15,983 nucleotides of DNA. Source: Lonsdalea quercina subsp. quercina (lineage in GTDB: Bacteria > Pseudomonadota > Gammaproteobacteria > Enterobacterales > Enterobacteriaceae). The stretch covers positions 259,140 through 275,122 of the forward strand of contig NZ_JIBO01000004.1 in assembly GCF_000688655.1 (NCBI RefSeq). Direction: 5' to 3'. A model generated the notes under the pieces. That model saw only the letters and a list, made by a program, of their open reading frames with translations, was not told where the DNA came from and ran no database searches. The first letter of the stretch is position 1. The number at the start of each line of letters is the position of its first letter. Below are positions 7,836-15,983 of this stretch, in pieces. Position numbers and translations under genes: made by a program.

Positions 7836-9212
7836 ATGTCAGCATTAACATGTTTCAAAGCCTACGATATTCGCGGTGAATTAGGCCCTGAGCTGAATGA
7901 AGATATCGCGTATCGTATCGGCAGAGCCTATGGTGAGTTTTTAAAACCGAAAACCATTGCCGTGGGCGGCGATGTCCGTCTAACCAGTGAAACGCTGAAG
8001 CAGGCGCTGGCGCGAGGCTTGCGGGATGCGGGTACGGACGTACTGGATATTGGTATGAGCGGTACTGAAGAGATCTACTTTGCTACTTTTTATTTAGGTA
8101 TTGATGGCGGTATTGAAGTCACTGCTAGCCACAATCCAATGAACTATAACGGTATGAAGCTGGTGCGTGAAAATGCGAAGCCGATTAGCGGCGATACCGG
8201 CCTGCGTGACGTTCAACGATTGGCGGAAGAGAATAACTTTGGTCCGGTCGATGAATCTAAACGAGGTAGCTACAAGCAGATCTCGATGTTGAAAGAGTAT
8301 GTCGATCACCTGATGGGGTATGTGAACCTGTCCAACTTCAAGCGCCCGATGAAACTGGTGATCAACTCAGGCAATGGGGCTGCGGGACATGTGGTTGATG
8401 AGATTGAAAAGCGCTTCCAGCAGGCAGGCGCGCCGGTAGAATTTATCAAGGTTCATCATGAGGCTGACGGCACATTTCCCAATGGTATCCCTAACCCGTT
8501 GCTGCCTGAGTGCCGTAAAGATACGGCTGATGCCGTACGTGAGTATGGCGCAGACATGGGCATCGCCTTTGATGGCGACTTCGACCGTTGCTTCCTGTTT
8601 GATGAGCATGCCGAGTTTATCGAAGGGTATTACATCGTTGGCCTCTTGGCTGAGGCTTTCTTGCAGAAGCAGCCGGGTGCCAAGATCATTCATGACCCGC
8701 GTTTGACCTGGAACACCATTGATGTGGTGACCAAAGCCGGGGGGGTTCCGGTGATGTCTAAGACCGGGCATGCCTTCATTAAAGAACGTATGCGTAAAGA
8801 AGATGCTATTTACGGCGGAGAAATGAGCGCCCATCACTATTTCCGTGATTTCGCTTACTGCGATAGCGGCATGATCCCGTGGCTGCTGGTGGCTGAGCTG
8901 GTGGCGGTTAAAGGTAAAACGCTGAGCCAACTGGTTGGAGATCGCTTACTTGCCTATCCGGCTTCAGGGGAAATTAATCGTAAGCTGGAAAATGCAACAC
9001 GCAAGATTGAGAAAATTCGTGCCATCTATGAACCCGATGCTAAAAATATCGATCTCACTGATGGTATTAGCATTGAATACCCTGAGTGGCGTTTTAACCT
9101 GCGAACTTCAAATACAGAACCTGTTGTGCGTTTAAACGTTGAATCTAAGCAGGACTCTTCTGTGATGCACCGAAAGACACATGAAATTCTCGATATTCTG
9201 GGTGGTGAATAA
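7836..9212 (+). CDS. manB: Phosphomannomutase
   Basis: The 458-residue alpha-D-phosphohexomutase converts mannose-6-phosphate to mannose-1-phosphate, supplying ManC. It has the phosphoserine loop TASHN (96-100, S98), the metal-binding loop DGDFDR (246-251), the sugar-binding loop GGEMSAHH (327-334) and the C-terminal phosphate-binding RTSNTEP. These mark all four domains of the family, and the length is normal (about 456). A good ribosome-binding site (AGAAGG) precedes the ATG, 22 bases after manC. It ends only three bases before wzm, so nucleotide-sugar supply and export are transcribed together. Confidence 0.96.
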   Translation: MSALTCFKAYDIRGELGPELNEDIAYRIGRAYGEFLKPKTIAVGGDVRLTSETLKQALARGLRDAGTDVLDIGMSGTEEIYFATFYLGIDGGIEVTASHNPMNYNGMKLVRENAKPISGDTGLRDVQRLAEENNFGPVDESKRGSYKQISMLKEYVDHLMGYVNLSNFKRPMKLVINSGNGAAGHVVDEIEKRFQQAGAPVEFIKVHHEADGTFPNGIPNPLLPECRKDTADAVREYGADMGIAFDGDFDRCFLFDEHAEFIEGYYIVGLLAEAFLQKQPGAKIIHDPRLTWNTIDVVTKAGGVPVMSKTGHAFIKERMRKEDAIYGGEMSAHHYFRDFAYCDSGMIPWLLVAELVAVKGKTLSQLVGDRLLAYPASGEINRKLENATRKIEKIRAIYEPDAKNIDLTDGISIEYPEWRFNLRTSNTEPVVRLNVESKQDSSVMHRKTHEILDILGGE

Positions 9213-9215
9213 TTC

Positions 9216-10013
9216 ATGTTACTCGGTCTTCTAAAGGCGATATCTCGTTATCGCGGCTTTATTCTTGATAGTATCAAACGTGACTTTCAGTCCCGTTATC
9301 AAAGTAGTTTTCTTGGGGCGCTATGGCTGATTTTTCAACCAATAGCGATGATCGCTGTTTATACATTAATATTTTCTGAGCTGATGCGTGCGCGGATGTC
9401 TGATATGTCAGGACCCTACGCTTATAGCATTTATCTCTGCTCAGGTGTGTTAACGTGGGGACTGTTTTCAGAGACATTGAATGGATTAGTGAATGTTTTT
9501 ATTGCTAATGCCAATATATTGAAAAAGCTGAGCTTCCCGAGAATATGTCTTCCTATCATTGTCGCTAGCTCCGCATTTATCAACTTCTTGATCATATTTT
9601 CGCTCTTTTTATTATTTTTGGTTTTCTCTGGAAACTTTCCTGGGTGGATTTTCTTTAGCATTATCCCTCTACTAATTATACAAATGTTGTTCTCCGTAGG
9701 TTTGGGTGTTTTTCTGGGCGTTATGAATGTTTTCGTTCGGGATATTGGTCAGTTCGTCAGTATATTGCTGCAGTTTTGGTTTTGGTTTACGCCAATAGTC
9801 TATGTTAGCTCAACCATCCCTGAATGGGCTCGCGATGCATTGAAATATAATCCGATGGCCAATCTGATTGAAGGCTACCAGAGTGTGATGCTCTACCACC
9901 GTGCGCCTGATTGGAATTCGCTTTGGCCGGTAACTTTGATTGCTATTGTTTTATTCGTACTTGGGTGGAAGATGTTCAAAAAACACTCGGCTGATATTGT
10001 GGATGAATTGTAA
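9216..10013 (+). CDS. wzm: O-antigen ABC transporter permease
   Basis: The 265-residue inner-membrane protein is the permease half of the exporter that moves undecaprenol-linked O-polysaccharide to the periplasm. Its sequence is typical of the ABC-2 type Wzm/TagG family: a short amphipathic N-terminus with RDFQSRYQSSFLGALWLIFQP, then about six hydrophobic segments near residues 35-55, 70-92, 110-138, 145-172, 180-200 and 236-255. The family pattern of an NVFVRDIGQF loop and YNPMANLIEGYQ before the last helix is present. The length (about 260) is normal. It starts three bases after manB, and its stop overlaps the next start (TAATG), giving translational coupling with its ATPase partner. Confidence 0.95.
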   Translation: MLLGLLKAISRYRGFILDSIKRDFQSRYQSSFLGALWLIFQPIAMIAVYTLIFSELMRARMSDMSGPYAYSIYLCSGVLTWGLFSETLNGLVNVFIANANILKKLSFPRICLPIIVASSAFINFLIIFSLFLLFLVFSGNFPGWIFFSIIPLLIIQMLFSVGLGVFLGVMNVFVRDIGQFVSILLQFWFWFTPIVYVSSTIPEWARDALKYNPMANLIEGYQSVMLYHRAPDWNSLWPVTLIAIVLFVLGWKMFKKHSADIVDEL

Positions 10014-11305
10014 TGACATGTATCTCAGTTAACCAACTTGGTAAGTGTTATAAATATTATTCTTCCAAGTGGCTTCGTTTACTGGAAAAGCTTCTTCCTG
10101 ACTCATCAGTAAAACACACGAAAAAATGGGTATTAAAAGACATCAACTTTACTATCAATAAAGGCGAGTCAGTCGGTATTGTTGGGGTTAATGGCGCAGG
10201 GAAAAGTACTCTATTAAAGTTATTAACGGGTACCACTAAGCCCACGGAAGGTGAAATAAAAGTCCACGGGCGCATCGCCGCGCTTCTTGAGTTAGGTATG
10301 GGGTTTCACCCTGATTTCACGGGGCGCCAAAATGTTTACATGGCGGGCTTAATGATGGGATTAAGCCGTGAAGAAATAACGAAATTGATGCCTGATATCG
10401 AAAGGTTTGCGGATATCGGTGACTATATCGAACAGCCTGTGCGTATTTACTCCAGCGGTATGCAAATGCGGTTAGCATTTGCTGTTGCGACAGCGTCGCG
10501 TCCGGACATCTTGATTGTCGATGAGGCGCTTTCCGTAGGAGATACGCGCTTTCAGGCTAAATGTTATGCGAGAATTGCCGAATTTAAAAAACAAGGTACC
10601 ACTTTACTTTTGGTTTCCCATAGTGCGGGCGACATAGTAAAACATTGTGACAGAGCAATATTTCTCAAAAACGGTTCTGTGGAGATGGACGGGACGGCTC
10701 GCGATGTGACGAATCGGTATCTCGATGAACTTTTTGGTAAATCTGAAAAATCGTTGTTAGCAGAAACACAAGATAAACAAACCTCAGCAGGTAGCGATTT
10801 GCTATTAAGCAATAGTGAGGATGTGTTTTGTACGCATCCGGGGTATCGTCCGGAAGAATATCGTTGGGGGCAAGGGGGAGCAAAAATAATTGACTATGAT
10901 ATTTTGGTCGATGGAACCCATTACCCCAGTAGTATTGAAAGTAATAAGTTCACTGAGTTTTACTTTAAAGTAATATTTGAAAACGACTTCGAAAATGTCG
11001 TTCCTGGAATACTAATTAAAACACTAGATGGCATATTCTTGTACGGTACAAACTCATTTCTGGCATCTGAAGGCCGAAGTAATATGAGTGTACGTCAAGG
11101 AGATATGCATATTTTCAAATTTAGCTTCCCCCTCAATTTAAACCAAGGAGACTATTTGCTCTCTTTCGGTATTTCTTCGGGAAGCGCCCAATCAGAAATG
11201 ATTCCTCTGGATCGCCGATACGACTCGATCATTCTTCATGTACATAAAGGCATGGAATTTTGGGGTGTTGTCGATTTGAAATCTAAATTTGAAAGTTGTA
11301 ATTAA
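10013..11305 (+). CDS. wzt: O-antigen ABC transporter ATP-binding protein with C-terminal glycan-recognition domain
   Basis: The 430-residue protein pairs with Wzm. The N-terminal ATPase (about 1-240) has Walker A GVNGAGKST (58-66), signature YSSGMQMR (146-153), Walker B ILIVDEA (166-172) and the H-loop histidine H203. A linker (about 245-275) leads to a C-terminal beta-rich domain (about 277-430) that begins YRPEEYRWGQGGAKI. This is the Wzt-C type, which in E. coli O8/O9a binds the modified non-reducing end of the glycan and makes export depend on termination. The length nearly equals that of the E. coli O9a protein. The gene overlaps the wzm stop by one base. GC content is clearly lower than in rml and manB. 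Confidence 0.95.
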   Translation: MTCISVNQLGKCYKYYSSKWLRLLEKLLPDSSVKHTKKWVLKDINFTINKGESVGIVGVNGAGKSTLLKLLTGTTKPTEGEIKVHGRIAALLELGMGFHPDFTGRQNVYMAGLMMGLSREEITKLMPDIERFADIGDYIEQPVRIYSSGMQMRLAFAVATASRPDILIVDEALSVGDTRFQAKCYARIAEFKKQGTTLLLVSHSAGDIVKHCDRAIFLKNGSVEMDGTARDVTNRYLDELFGKSEKSLLAETQDKQTSAGSDLLLSNSEDVFCTHPGYRPEEYRWGQGGAKIIDYDILVDGTHYPSSIESNKFTEFYFKVIFENDFENVVPGILIKTLDGIFLYGTNSFLASEGRSNMSVRQGDMHIFKFSFPLNLNQGDYLLSFGISSGSAQSEMIPLDRRYDSIILHVHKGMEFWGVVDLKSKFESCN

Positions 11306-11312
11306 AGGTATT

Positions 11313-13643
11313 ATGAGTATGACTTTGCAAGATCTTGTATCGGCATTGCCAGAGGTTTATCAACCGATTTATGGTCATGCTGAATGGAACCAGGAAGCGT
11401 CGCGCGATTGCAATGAACGTTTGATGATTATTAATAAGCAGTATGATGCATTAGCGAAGACACTTGATCGCCCTTTGCGTGTACTAGATCTTGGCTGCGC
11501 TCAGGGATTTTTTAGTCTTAATTTAGCAAGTCGTGGTGCGACTGTAACTGGCATTGACTTTTTACAGGAAAATATTGATGTATGCCAAGCATTAGCGCAA
11601 GAAAATTCAAATTTAAATGTGAATTTTACTATCGGAAGAATTGAAGACACGATCCAGAGTCTAAATCCAGATGAGTACGATTTTGTTATCGGACTGAGTG
11701 TATTCCACCATATCGTTTATCAACATGGTATTCCACAAGTTAAAGAATGGCTGTTTAAGCTGGCCGATAATGTTAAATTAATGGTTCTTGAGCTCGCAGT
11801 AAAGGAAGAGCCTTTATACTGGGGAGAAGCTCAACCGGATGATCCCAGGGAACTCATAGAACAGTGCCACTTCTATCATCAGGTCGCTAGTTTTCCTACT
11901 CATTTGTCTGATATATCGCGTCCAATGTATTTTGTTAGCAATAGTTATGTTGCATTGGGCGATTTTTGCCAACCTTTTTTGCAATGGTACGACAACCCCT
12001 ATTCGGCCGACCGCAACATTCATAAAGGCAGTCGTCGTTATTATTTTTCAGATGAATATGTATGTAAAATATTTCAGCATAGATCTGTTAATGGCCAACT
12101 CACAGAGATCGAGGGTAAACGTAACGCCGCAGAGTTGAAAGCTGAAGCTGAATTCCTAAGCTGTTCCTCACTGCCCAACATGAGAACACCGAAATTATTT
12201 CTCAGTGATGAAAATGAGACTGAAAGTTGGTTAGTTATGGAGCGTTTACCAGGCAATTTATTGATGGAACGCTTAAAAAACAAAGAAAGTATCGATTTTG
12301 AATCTTTCTTTATCCAAATATTAAAACAGCTGGTTGCATTAGAAAATATTGGTTTGTATCATGATGATGTAAGAAGTTGGAATATCATGATCTCAGATGA
12401 CCAACAGGTAAATCTAATTGATTATGGTTCCATATCGAATGCAAAAAAAGATTGTGCATGGCCAGGTGACATATTTCAGTCGTTTTTTATCTTAGTGAAT
12501 GAAATATTTCTTCCCGAACAAGCTCGCACTGCTTTTATTCGCCCTGTAATGATTAGTCCGTTTAAGCTTCCAAGACTGTATGCCAACTGGCTTTATGCAT
12601 TTTGGAAAGTGCCTCAAGCTGAGTGGAGTTTCGATCTGCTAAATAAATTGTTTCATGATAAAGAGAATCTATCAGACTTTGATGAATTGGCTTCTGGCTC
12701 TGAGCGCTGGATTACTGCTCAAGAACAAATGATGGTATTCGAGCAAGAAAAACTGAAGGAGGTTGAGTCTAAGCTTAATAACCTAATCAATGCAGTAACG
12801 CACCTGGATCATAGGTTCAGTAGTGCACTTGAACACAGTAATCAGCAGTTGGACGTTTATCGTGATGAGTTAAAGAATAAACTTGTTTTGTTAAAACAAA
12901 GTGTGCCAGAACAAATTACGAGTTTAAATGAGCAATTAATATCCTCGTTGGAGCAGGCAAAAGAAGAGTTAGAGCAACGATTACATCTGACTGAGAAAAC
13001 GGTTGATAATCTCACCTCGGAAAATGCCGAATTACAGCAAATAGAGACCCGTATTAATAATTTAACCTCAAAAAATTTAGAGTTACAGCAGTGTGAATTA
13101 CGTCGAATCGAGGAAGAGGTCCAAAGGTTGACATCAGAAAACATTGAGCTTCAGCGGTGCGAATTGCAAAGGATCGAACAGCAATTAGAAAAGATGGCAG
13201 CTGAAAATGCTTTACTGCGAGAAGCCGAGATAAAAATTAATAAGTTGACAGAAGAGAATACGATCTTACAACAGCAAACTCAGGCTATACTTTCTAGCCG
13301 ATCTTGGCGCATGACAGCAGGTTATCGTTATATTGGATTACAGATCCATCTGCTAAGCAAATTTGGAGTGATTCAACGCAGCAAGCATTTGGTTAACAGA
13401 GTGTTAAATAAAGCATTTTCATTTCTTCGAACGCATCCCAGAATGAAAATATTTGTTATTAATCTTATGCATAAGACTGGTCAATATCCCAATGCGTTGA
13501 AAGTTTACCAACGACTAAACCCAGCACATAGAGCAAGCCAACAAGATATTATACAGCAGCATTCACATTTGGAACATCAACTGGAAGTTCGAGACGATCT
13601 CCCTCCTGAAGTGAATGAGATCTACCAAAAAATAAAAAAATAA
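11313..13643 (+). CDS. wbdD: WbdD-like O-antigen chain terminator: methyltransferase, kinase and coiled-coil ruler
   Basis: The 776-residue protein is closely similar to E. coli O9a WbdD, which caps the polymannose end and sets chain length. An N-terminal SAM methyltransferase (about 1-210) has VLDLGCAQGFF (57-67), GLSVFHHIV (127-135) and KEEPLYWGEAQPDDPRELIEQC. A kinase-like domain (about 240-460) has VCKIF (250-254), catalytic loop HDDVRSWN (350-357) and IDYGS (369-373) in place of DFG. A long coiled coil (about 467-660) follows, with tandem repeats at 566-655. The conserved tail SSRSWRMTAGYRYIGLQIH begins at about 661 and contains amphipathic segments likely to contact membrane and polymerase. 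The ATG at 11313 gives the same N-terminal length as WbdD; AAAGG (11304-11308) precedes it. The protein is about 68 residues longer than the 708 I recall for O9a WbdD, and the difference falls in the coil. Confidence 0.94.
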   Translation: MSMTLQDLVSALPEVYQPIYGHAEWNQEASRDCNERLMIINKQYDALAKTLDRPLRVLDLGCAQGFFSLNLASRGATVTGIDFLQENIDVCQALAQENSNLNVNFTIGRIEDTIQSLNPDEYDFVIGLSVFHHIVYQHGIPQVKEWLFKLADNVKLMVLELAVKEEPLYWGEAQPDDPRELIEQCHFYHQVASFPTHLSDISRPMYFVSNSYVALGDFCQPFLQWYDNPYSADRNIHKGSRRYYFSDEYVCKIFQHRSVNGQLTEIEGKRNAAELKAEAEFLSCSSLPNMRTPKLFLSDENETESWLVMERLPGNLLMERLKNKESIDFESFFIQILKQLVALENIGLYHDDVRSWNIMISDDQQVNLIDYGSISNAKKDCAWPGDIFQSFFILVNEIFLPEQARTAFIRPVMISPFKLPRLYANWLYAFWKVPQAEWSFDLLNKLFHDKENLSDFDELASGSERWITAQEQMMVFEQEKLKEVESKLNNLINAVTHLDHRFSSALEHSNQQLDVYRDELKNKLVLLKQSVPEQITSLNEQLISSLEQAKEELEQRLHLTEKTVDNLTSENAELQQIETRINNLTSKNLELQQCELRRIEEEVQRLTSENIELQRCELQRIEQQLEKMAAENALLREAEIKINKLTEENTILQQQTQAILSSRSWRMTAGYRYIGLQIHLLSKFGVIQRSKHLVNRVLNKAFSFLRTHPRMKIFVINLMHKTGQYPNALKVYQRLNPAHRASQQDIIQQHSHLEHQLEVRDDLPPEVNEIYQKIKK
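13008..13277 (+). repeat. Degenerate in-frame tandem repeats encoding the WbdD coiled coil
   Basis: Five adjacent units share the pattern x-L-T-S/E-E-N-x-x-L-Q. They lie at 13008-13058 (17 residues), 13059-13124 (22), 13125-13190 (22), 13191-13241 (17) and 13242-13277 (partial). Units two and three are alike at about 13 of 22 residues and about 41 of 66 bases by eye count, and both contain the shared block CEL-x-RIE. The first and fourth units lack five of those residues. The layout indicates past in-frame duplication within the coil. Confidence 0.75.
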
Positions 13644-13663
13644 ATTTTGATGGAGAAATAAAC

Positions 13664-15983
13664 GTGCATATTCTTATTGACCTACAAAGTTGCCAGACAG
13701 AGAGTAGGTTACGAGGGATTGGTCGCTATTCCCTAATGCTAGCAAAATCTATTATAAATAATGCCTCCGGACATAAAGTTAGCCTGTTATTAAGTGGTCT
13801 TTATTCTAATGATCTAACTAATGCAGTGAAAAAGGAATTTTTAGGTTTAGTACCCGATAAAGATATTTATACTTTTTCAGCTTATGGGCCAACGGCTCAA
13901 ATCAATTATGGCAATAAGGGAAGGGTTAAAGCGGCGGAGATATGCCGAGAGTTAGCTATCGCTAATATTAACCCAGATGTTGTGTGTAATATGGGGTTTA
14001 CTGAGGGATATCATGGTGATTATATAGTATCATATCCCGATAGCCCAAGTGCAGTCCGTCATTTTACTGTTATTTACGATCTCATCCCATTTTTGTACCC
14101 GGAGAGATATTTAACCTCACCCGATTATAAAAATTTTTATATGGGGTTATTGGCCGAATTGCCAAAAGCAGACGGTTTGTTAGCTATTTCTGAGTCAGCC
14201 GCAAGTGAGGTTAAAGCCCATACTCAGGTTGAACATGGAAAAGTAACGAATATTTCGTCTGCTTCAAGCTCGAATTTTAAGGTCATAGATGTTTCTGATA
14301 AGAGTAAAAGGGCACTCTGGCATAAATACCATATTCCTTCAGAATATATTATGACGATTGGTATCGTCGAGTCTCGAAAAAATATAGAGGCCCTGATCCA
14401 AGCTTATGCGGCTTTACCTGCAGAGCTAAAAGAAAAATATGTGCTTCTGCTCGCGTGTCAGATCAAACCTCATGACAAAGAACATTTGCTGGGAATAGCT
14501 GCGAAATACGGTCTTCCTGAGCATCATATTGTCTTTACTGGGTTTATTCCTGATGACGATCTTGTTGGGCTTTATAATACTTGTAAGTTGTTTGTTTTCC
14601 CTTCCATTCACGAAGGGTTTGGTTTACCGCCCCTTGAAGCCATGAGCTGCGGTGCCGCCACCATTGCATCTAACACAAGCAGTCTCCCCGAAGTGATGGG
14701 ATGGTCGGAGTCTATGTTCGATCCTCGAGATGTTGACGATATGACCCATCTGATGACTCGTGCTTTGACGGATAGCGAGTTCTATCAGGCGCTTCGCGAA
14801 AATGCATTGCGTCAGGCGAAAGAGTTCTCATGGGATAAAACGGCGCAGACAGCGCTGAAGGCTTTTGAAAAGAGCCTTTCTCAGAATCAAATAGACCGTC
14901 AGCCAATCACTCCCGAAAGCGCATACCAGCGGGCATTAGCCCGTATTCATGATCTTACAGATGAAGAATTGAATGAGGTAGATCGATTGGGTGTTGCCTG
15001 GGCTATTGCCAGAAACTGTTATCAACGTCATCAAAAAGAGCTTTTGGTCGATATATCCGTTCTGGTTGAGGTGGATGCAGCTACGGGCATTCAACGAGTG
15101 GTACGTAGTGTATTGTCGAACCTACTGCAGCTTGATATTCCCGGGTATCGTATCAGGCCGGTTTACTGCACTTACGGTGGTGTATTTCGCTATGCGAATA
15201 CCTTTGTTGCAGAGAAATTTGGTATTAACCATGAGGAAGGAGACGTCCCAGTTTTATTTGCCAAGGATGATATTCTCTTAGGTTTGGATCTTACGGCTCA
15301 TTTGTTTCCATTTCTTGCCAGGCAGTTGGAAGATGCACGGAAAGCCGGAGCTCGTGTTTATTATGTCGTCTACGATATTATCCCGTTGTTGAATCCTCAA
15401 TGGTGTTCGGAAGGAATACAAGCCGCTTTTCCCGTGTGGCTAGAATCGTTAGCGGGTCATACAGATGGGTTAGTCTGCATTTCAAAAAGCGTGGCTCATG
15501 AAGTCAAACAATGGCTATCTGAGCATGCTAATGAATACACTATCAATCCCTATCTCGAAATCAAACATTTCCATTTAGGCGCGGATCTTTCCTCCAGCCT
15601 TCCTTCGATGGGACTGCCAGCCGATTCTGACGAAATTTTGTCAAAGATTAGGAAGAGAACGACCTTTCTGATGGTGAGTACTATCGAGCCCCGAAAAGGT
15701 CATGCCCAGGTCATTGCCGCTTTTGACAAGCTTTGGGAACTTGGCGTTGACTGTAATCTTGTCATTGTCGGTAAAAAAGGGTGGGACATTGACGCTCTAA
15801 TTAATAAAATAACGAGTCATCAGCAGTTCAACGAAAAACTCTTTTGGTTGAATGGGATTAGTGATGAATTCTTGAGCGAAATTTATGCTAATGCGCAGGC
15901 ACTGATTGTGGCGTCACTGGCTGAGGGCTTCGGATTACCTGTTATCGAAGCTGCTCAGAACGGTTTGCCGATCATTTGTCGAG
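13664..15983 (+). CDS. wbdA: Multidomain GT4 polymannosyltransferase (WbdA-like), 3' end outside window
   Basis: The frame is open from a GTG at 13664 to the window end (773 codons). GGAG at 13652-13655 sits eight bases upstream. The next in-frame ATG is codon 25 and would delete the first beta strand and the GIGRYS loop, so GTG is preferred. Two GT-B, family 4 glycosyltransferase domains are visible. The first (about 1-400) has IYDLIPFLYPERY, SRKN (237-240) and the EX7E motif EGFGLPPLE (E317, E325). The second (about 458 onward) has VYDIIPLLNPQW, EPRKG (675-679) and EGFGLPVIE (E754, E762). In E. coli O8/O9a the gene after wbdD is wbdA, encoding a multidomain polymerising mannosyltransferase with two or more such domains. 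By position and architecture this is its counterpart; linkage specificity, and a possible third domain, cannot be seen. Confidence 0.85.
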   Translation, partial: MHILIDLQSCQTESRLRGIGRYSLMLAKSIINNASGHKVSLLLSGLYSNDLTNAVKKEFLGLVPDKDIYTFSAYGPTAQINYGNKGRVKAAEICRELAIANINPDVVCNMGFTEGYHGDYIVSYPDSPSAVRHFTVIYDLIPFLYPERYLTSPDYKNFYMGLLAELPKADGLLAISESAASEVKAHTQVEHGKVTNISSASSSNFKVIDVSDKSKRALWHKYHIPSEYIMTIGIVESRKNIEALIQAYAALPAELKEKYVLLLACQIKPHDKEHLLGIAAKYGLPEHHIVFTGFIPDDDLVGLYNTCKLFVFPSIHEGFGLPPLEAMSCGAATIASNTSSLPEVMGWSESMFDPRDVDDMTHLMTRALTDSEFYQALRENALRQAKEFSWDKTAQTALKAFEKSLSQNQIDRQPITPESAYQRALARIHDLTDEELNEVDRLGVAWAIARNCYQRHQKELLVDISVLVEVDAATGIQRVVRSVLSNLLQLDIPGYRIRPVYCTYGGVFRYANTFVAEKFGINHEEGDVPVLFAKDDILLGLDLTAHLFPFLARQLEDARKAGARVYYVVYDIIPLLNPQWCSEGIQAAFPVWLESLAGHTDGLVCISKSVAHEVKQWLSEHANEYTINPYLEIKHFHLGADLSSSLPSMGLPADSDEILSKIRKRTTFLMVSTIEPRKGHAQVIAAFDKLWELGVDCNLVIVGKKGWDIDALINKITSHQQFNEKLFWLNGISDEFLSEIYANAQALIVASLAEGFGLPVIEAAQNGLPIICR

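Noticed and set aside
3195..8930. Several 60-190 codon - strand frames across rml and man genes
   Set aside because: All lie antisense to well-supported conserved enzymes and show no domain.
11289..11312. TTG at 11289 as the wbdD start
   Set aside because: Would overlap wzt and add eight residues absent from WbdD; the ATG at 11313 matches the homologue length at the N-terminus and has an AAAGG upstream.
1..15983. CRISPR arrays, tRNA or rRNA genes, insertion sequences
   Set aside because: No regularly spaced repeats, clover-leaf-like segments or transposase-like frames were seen.

Overview
The window looks like an enterobacterial (gammaproteobacterial) chromosome. Four things point that way: an RfaH ops/JUMPstart element, an rmlBADC dTDP-rhamnose operon, a manC-manB GDP-mannose pair, and an ABC-transporter O-antigen system whose chain terminator closely resembles WbdD of Escherichia coli O8/O9/O9a. 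The genus cannot be fixed from the sequence. The neighbouring NRPS fits a plant- or soil-associated Pectobacteriaceae, Serratia or Yersinia-like bacterium, but that is a guess. All recognised genes are on the + strand.

Layout. Positions 1-2059 hold the 3' end of a large, GC-rich NRPS gene: the end of an adenylation domain, a carrier domain and two thioesterase domains in tandem. A strong GC hairpin (2077-2108) closes it. About 550 bases without a convincing gene follow, ending in a leader with a small hairpin, the ops element (2573-2584) and a second hairpin with a T-rich tail just before rmlB. Positions 2661-6037 hold rmlB, rmlA, rmlD and rmlC, tightly packed. A 369-base AT-richer gap with inverted repeats separates them from manC and manB (6407-9212), wzm and wzt (9216-11305), a WbdD-type methyltransferase/kinase/coiled-coil protein (11313-13643), and a large GT4 polymannosyltransferase with a GTG start (13664 onward) that runs off the window end. 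GC content visibly falls from the NRPS through rml and man to wzm-wbdD, as is common for mosaic O-antigen loci.

How the genes work together. RmlA, RmlB, RmlC and RmlD make dTDP-L-rhamnose; ManB and ManC make GDP-mannose. The WbdA-like enzyme is expected to build a mannan on an undecaprenol-linked primer at the inner membrane. WbdD caps the non-reducing end by methylation and probably phosphorylation, and its coiled coil sets chain length. The C-terminal domain of Wzt recognises the cap, and Wzm/Wzt export the finished polymer. No rhamnosyltransferase is visible, so where the rhamnose goes is open.

The strongest observation is that this WbdD is about 68 residues longer than the E. coli O9a protein. 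The extra length lies in the coiled-coil ruler, which carries a run of degenerate 17- and 22-residue repeats. This suggests that chain length evolves by repeat duplication.
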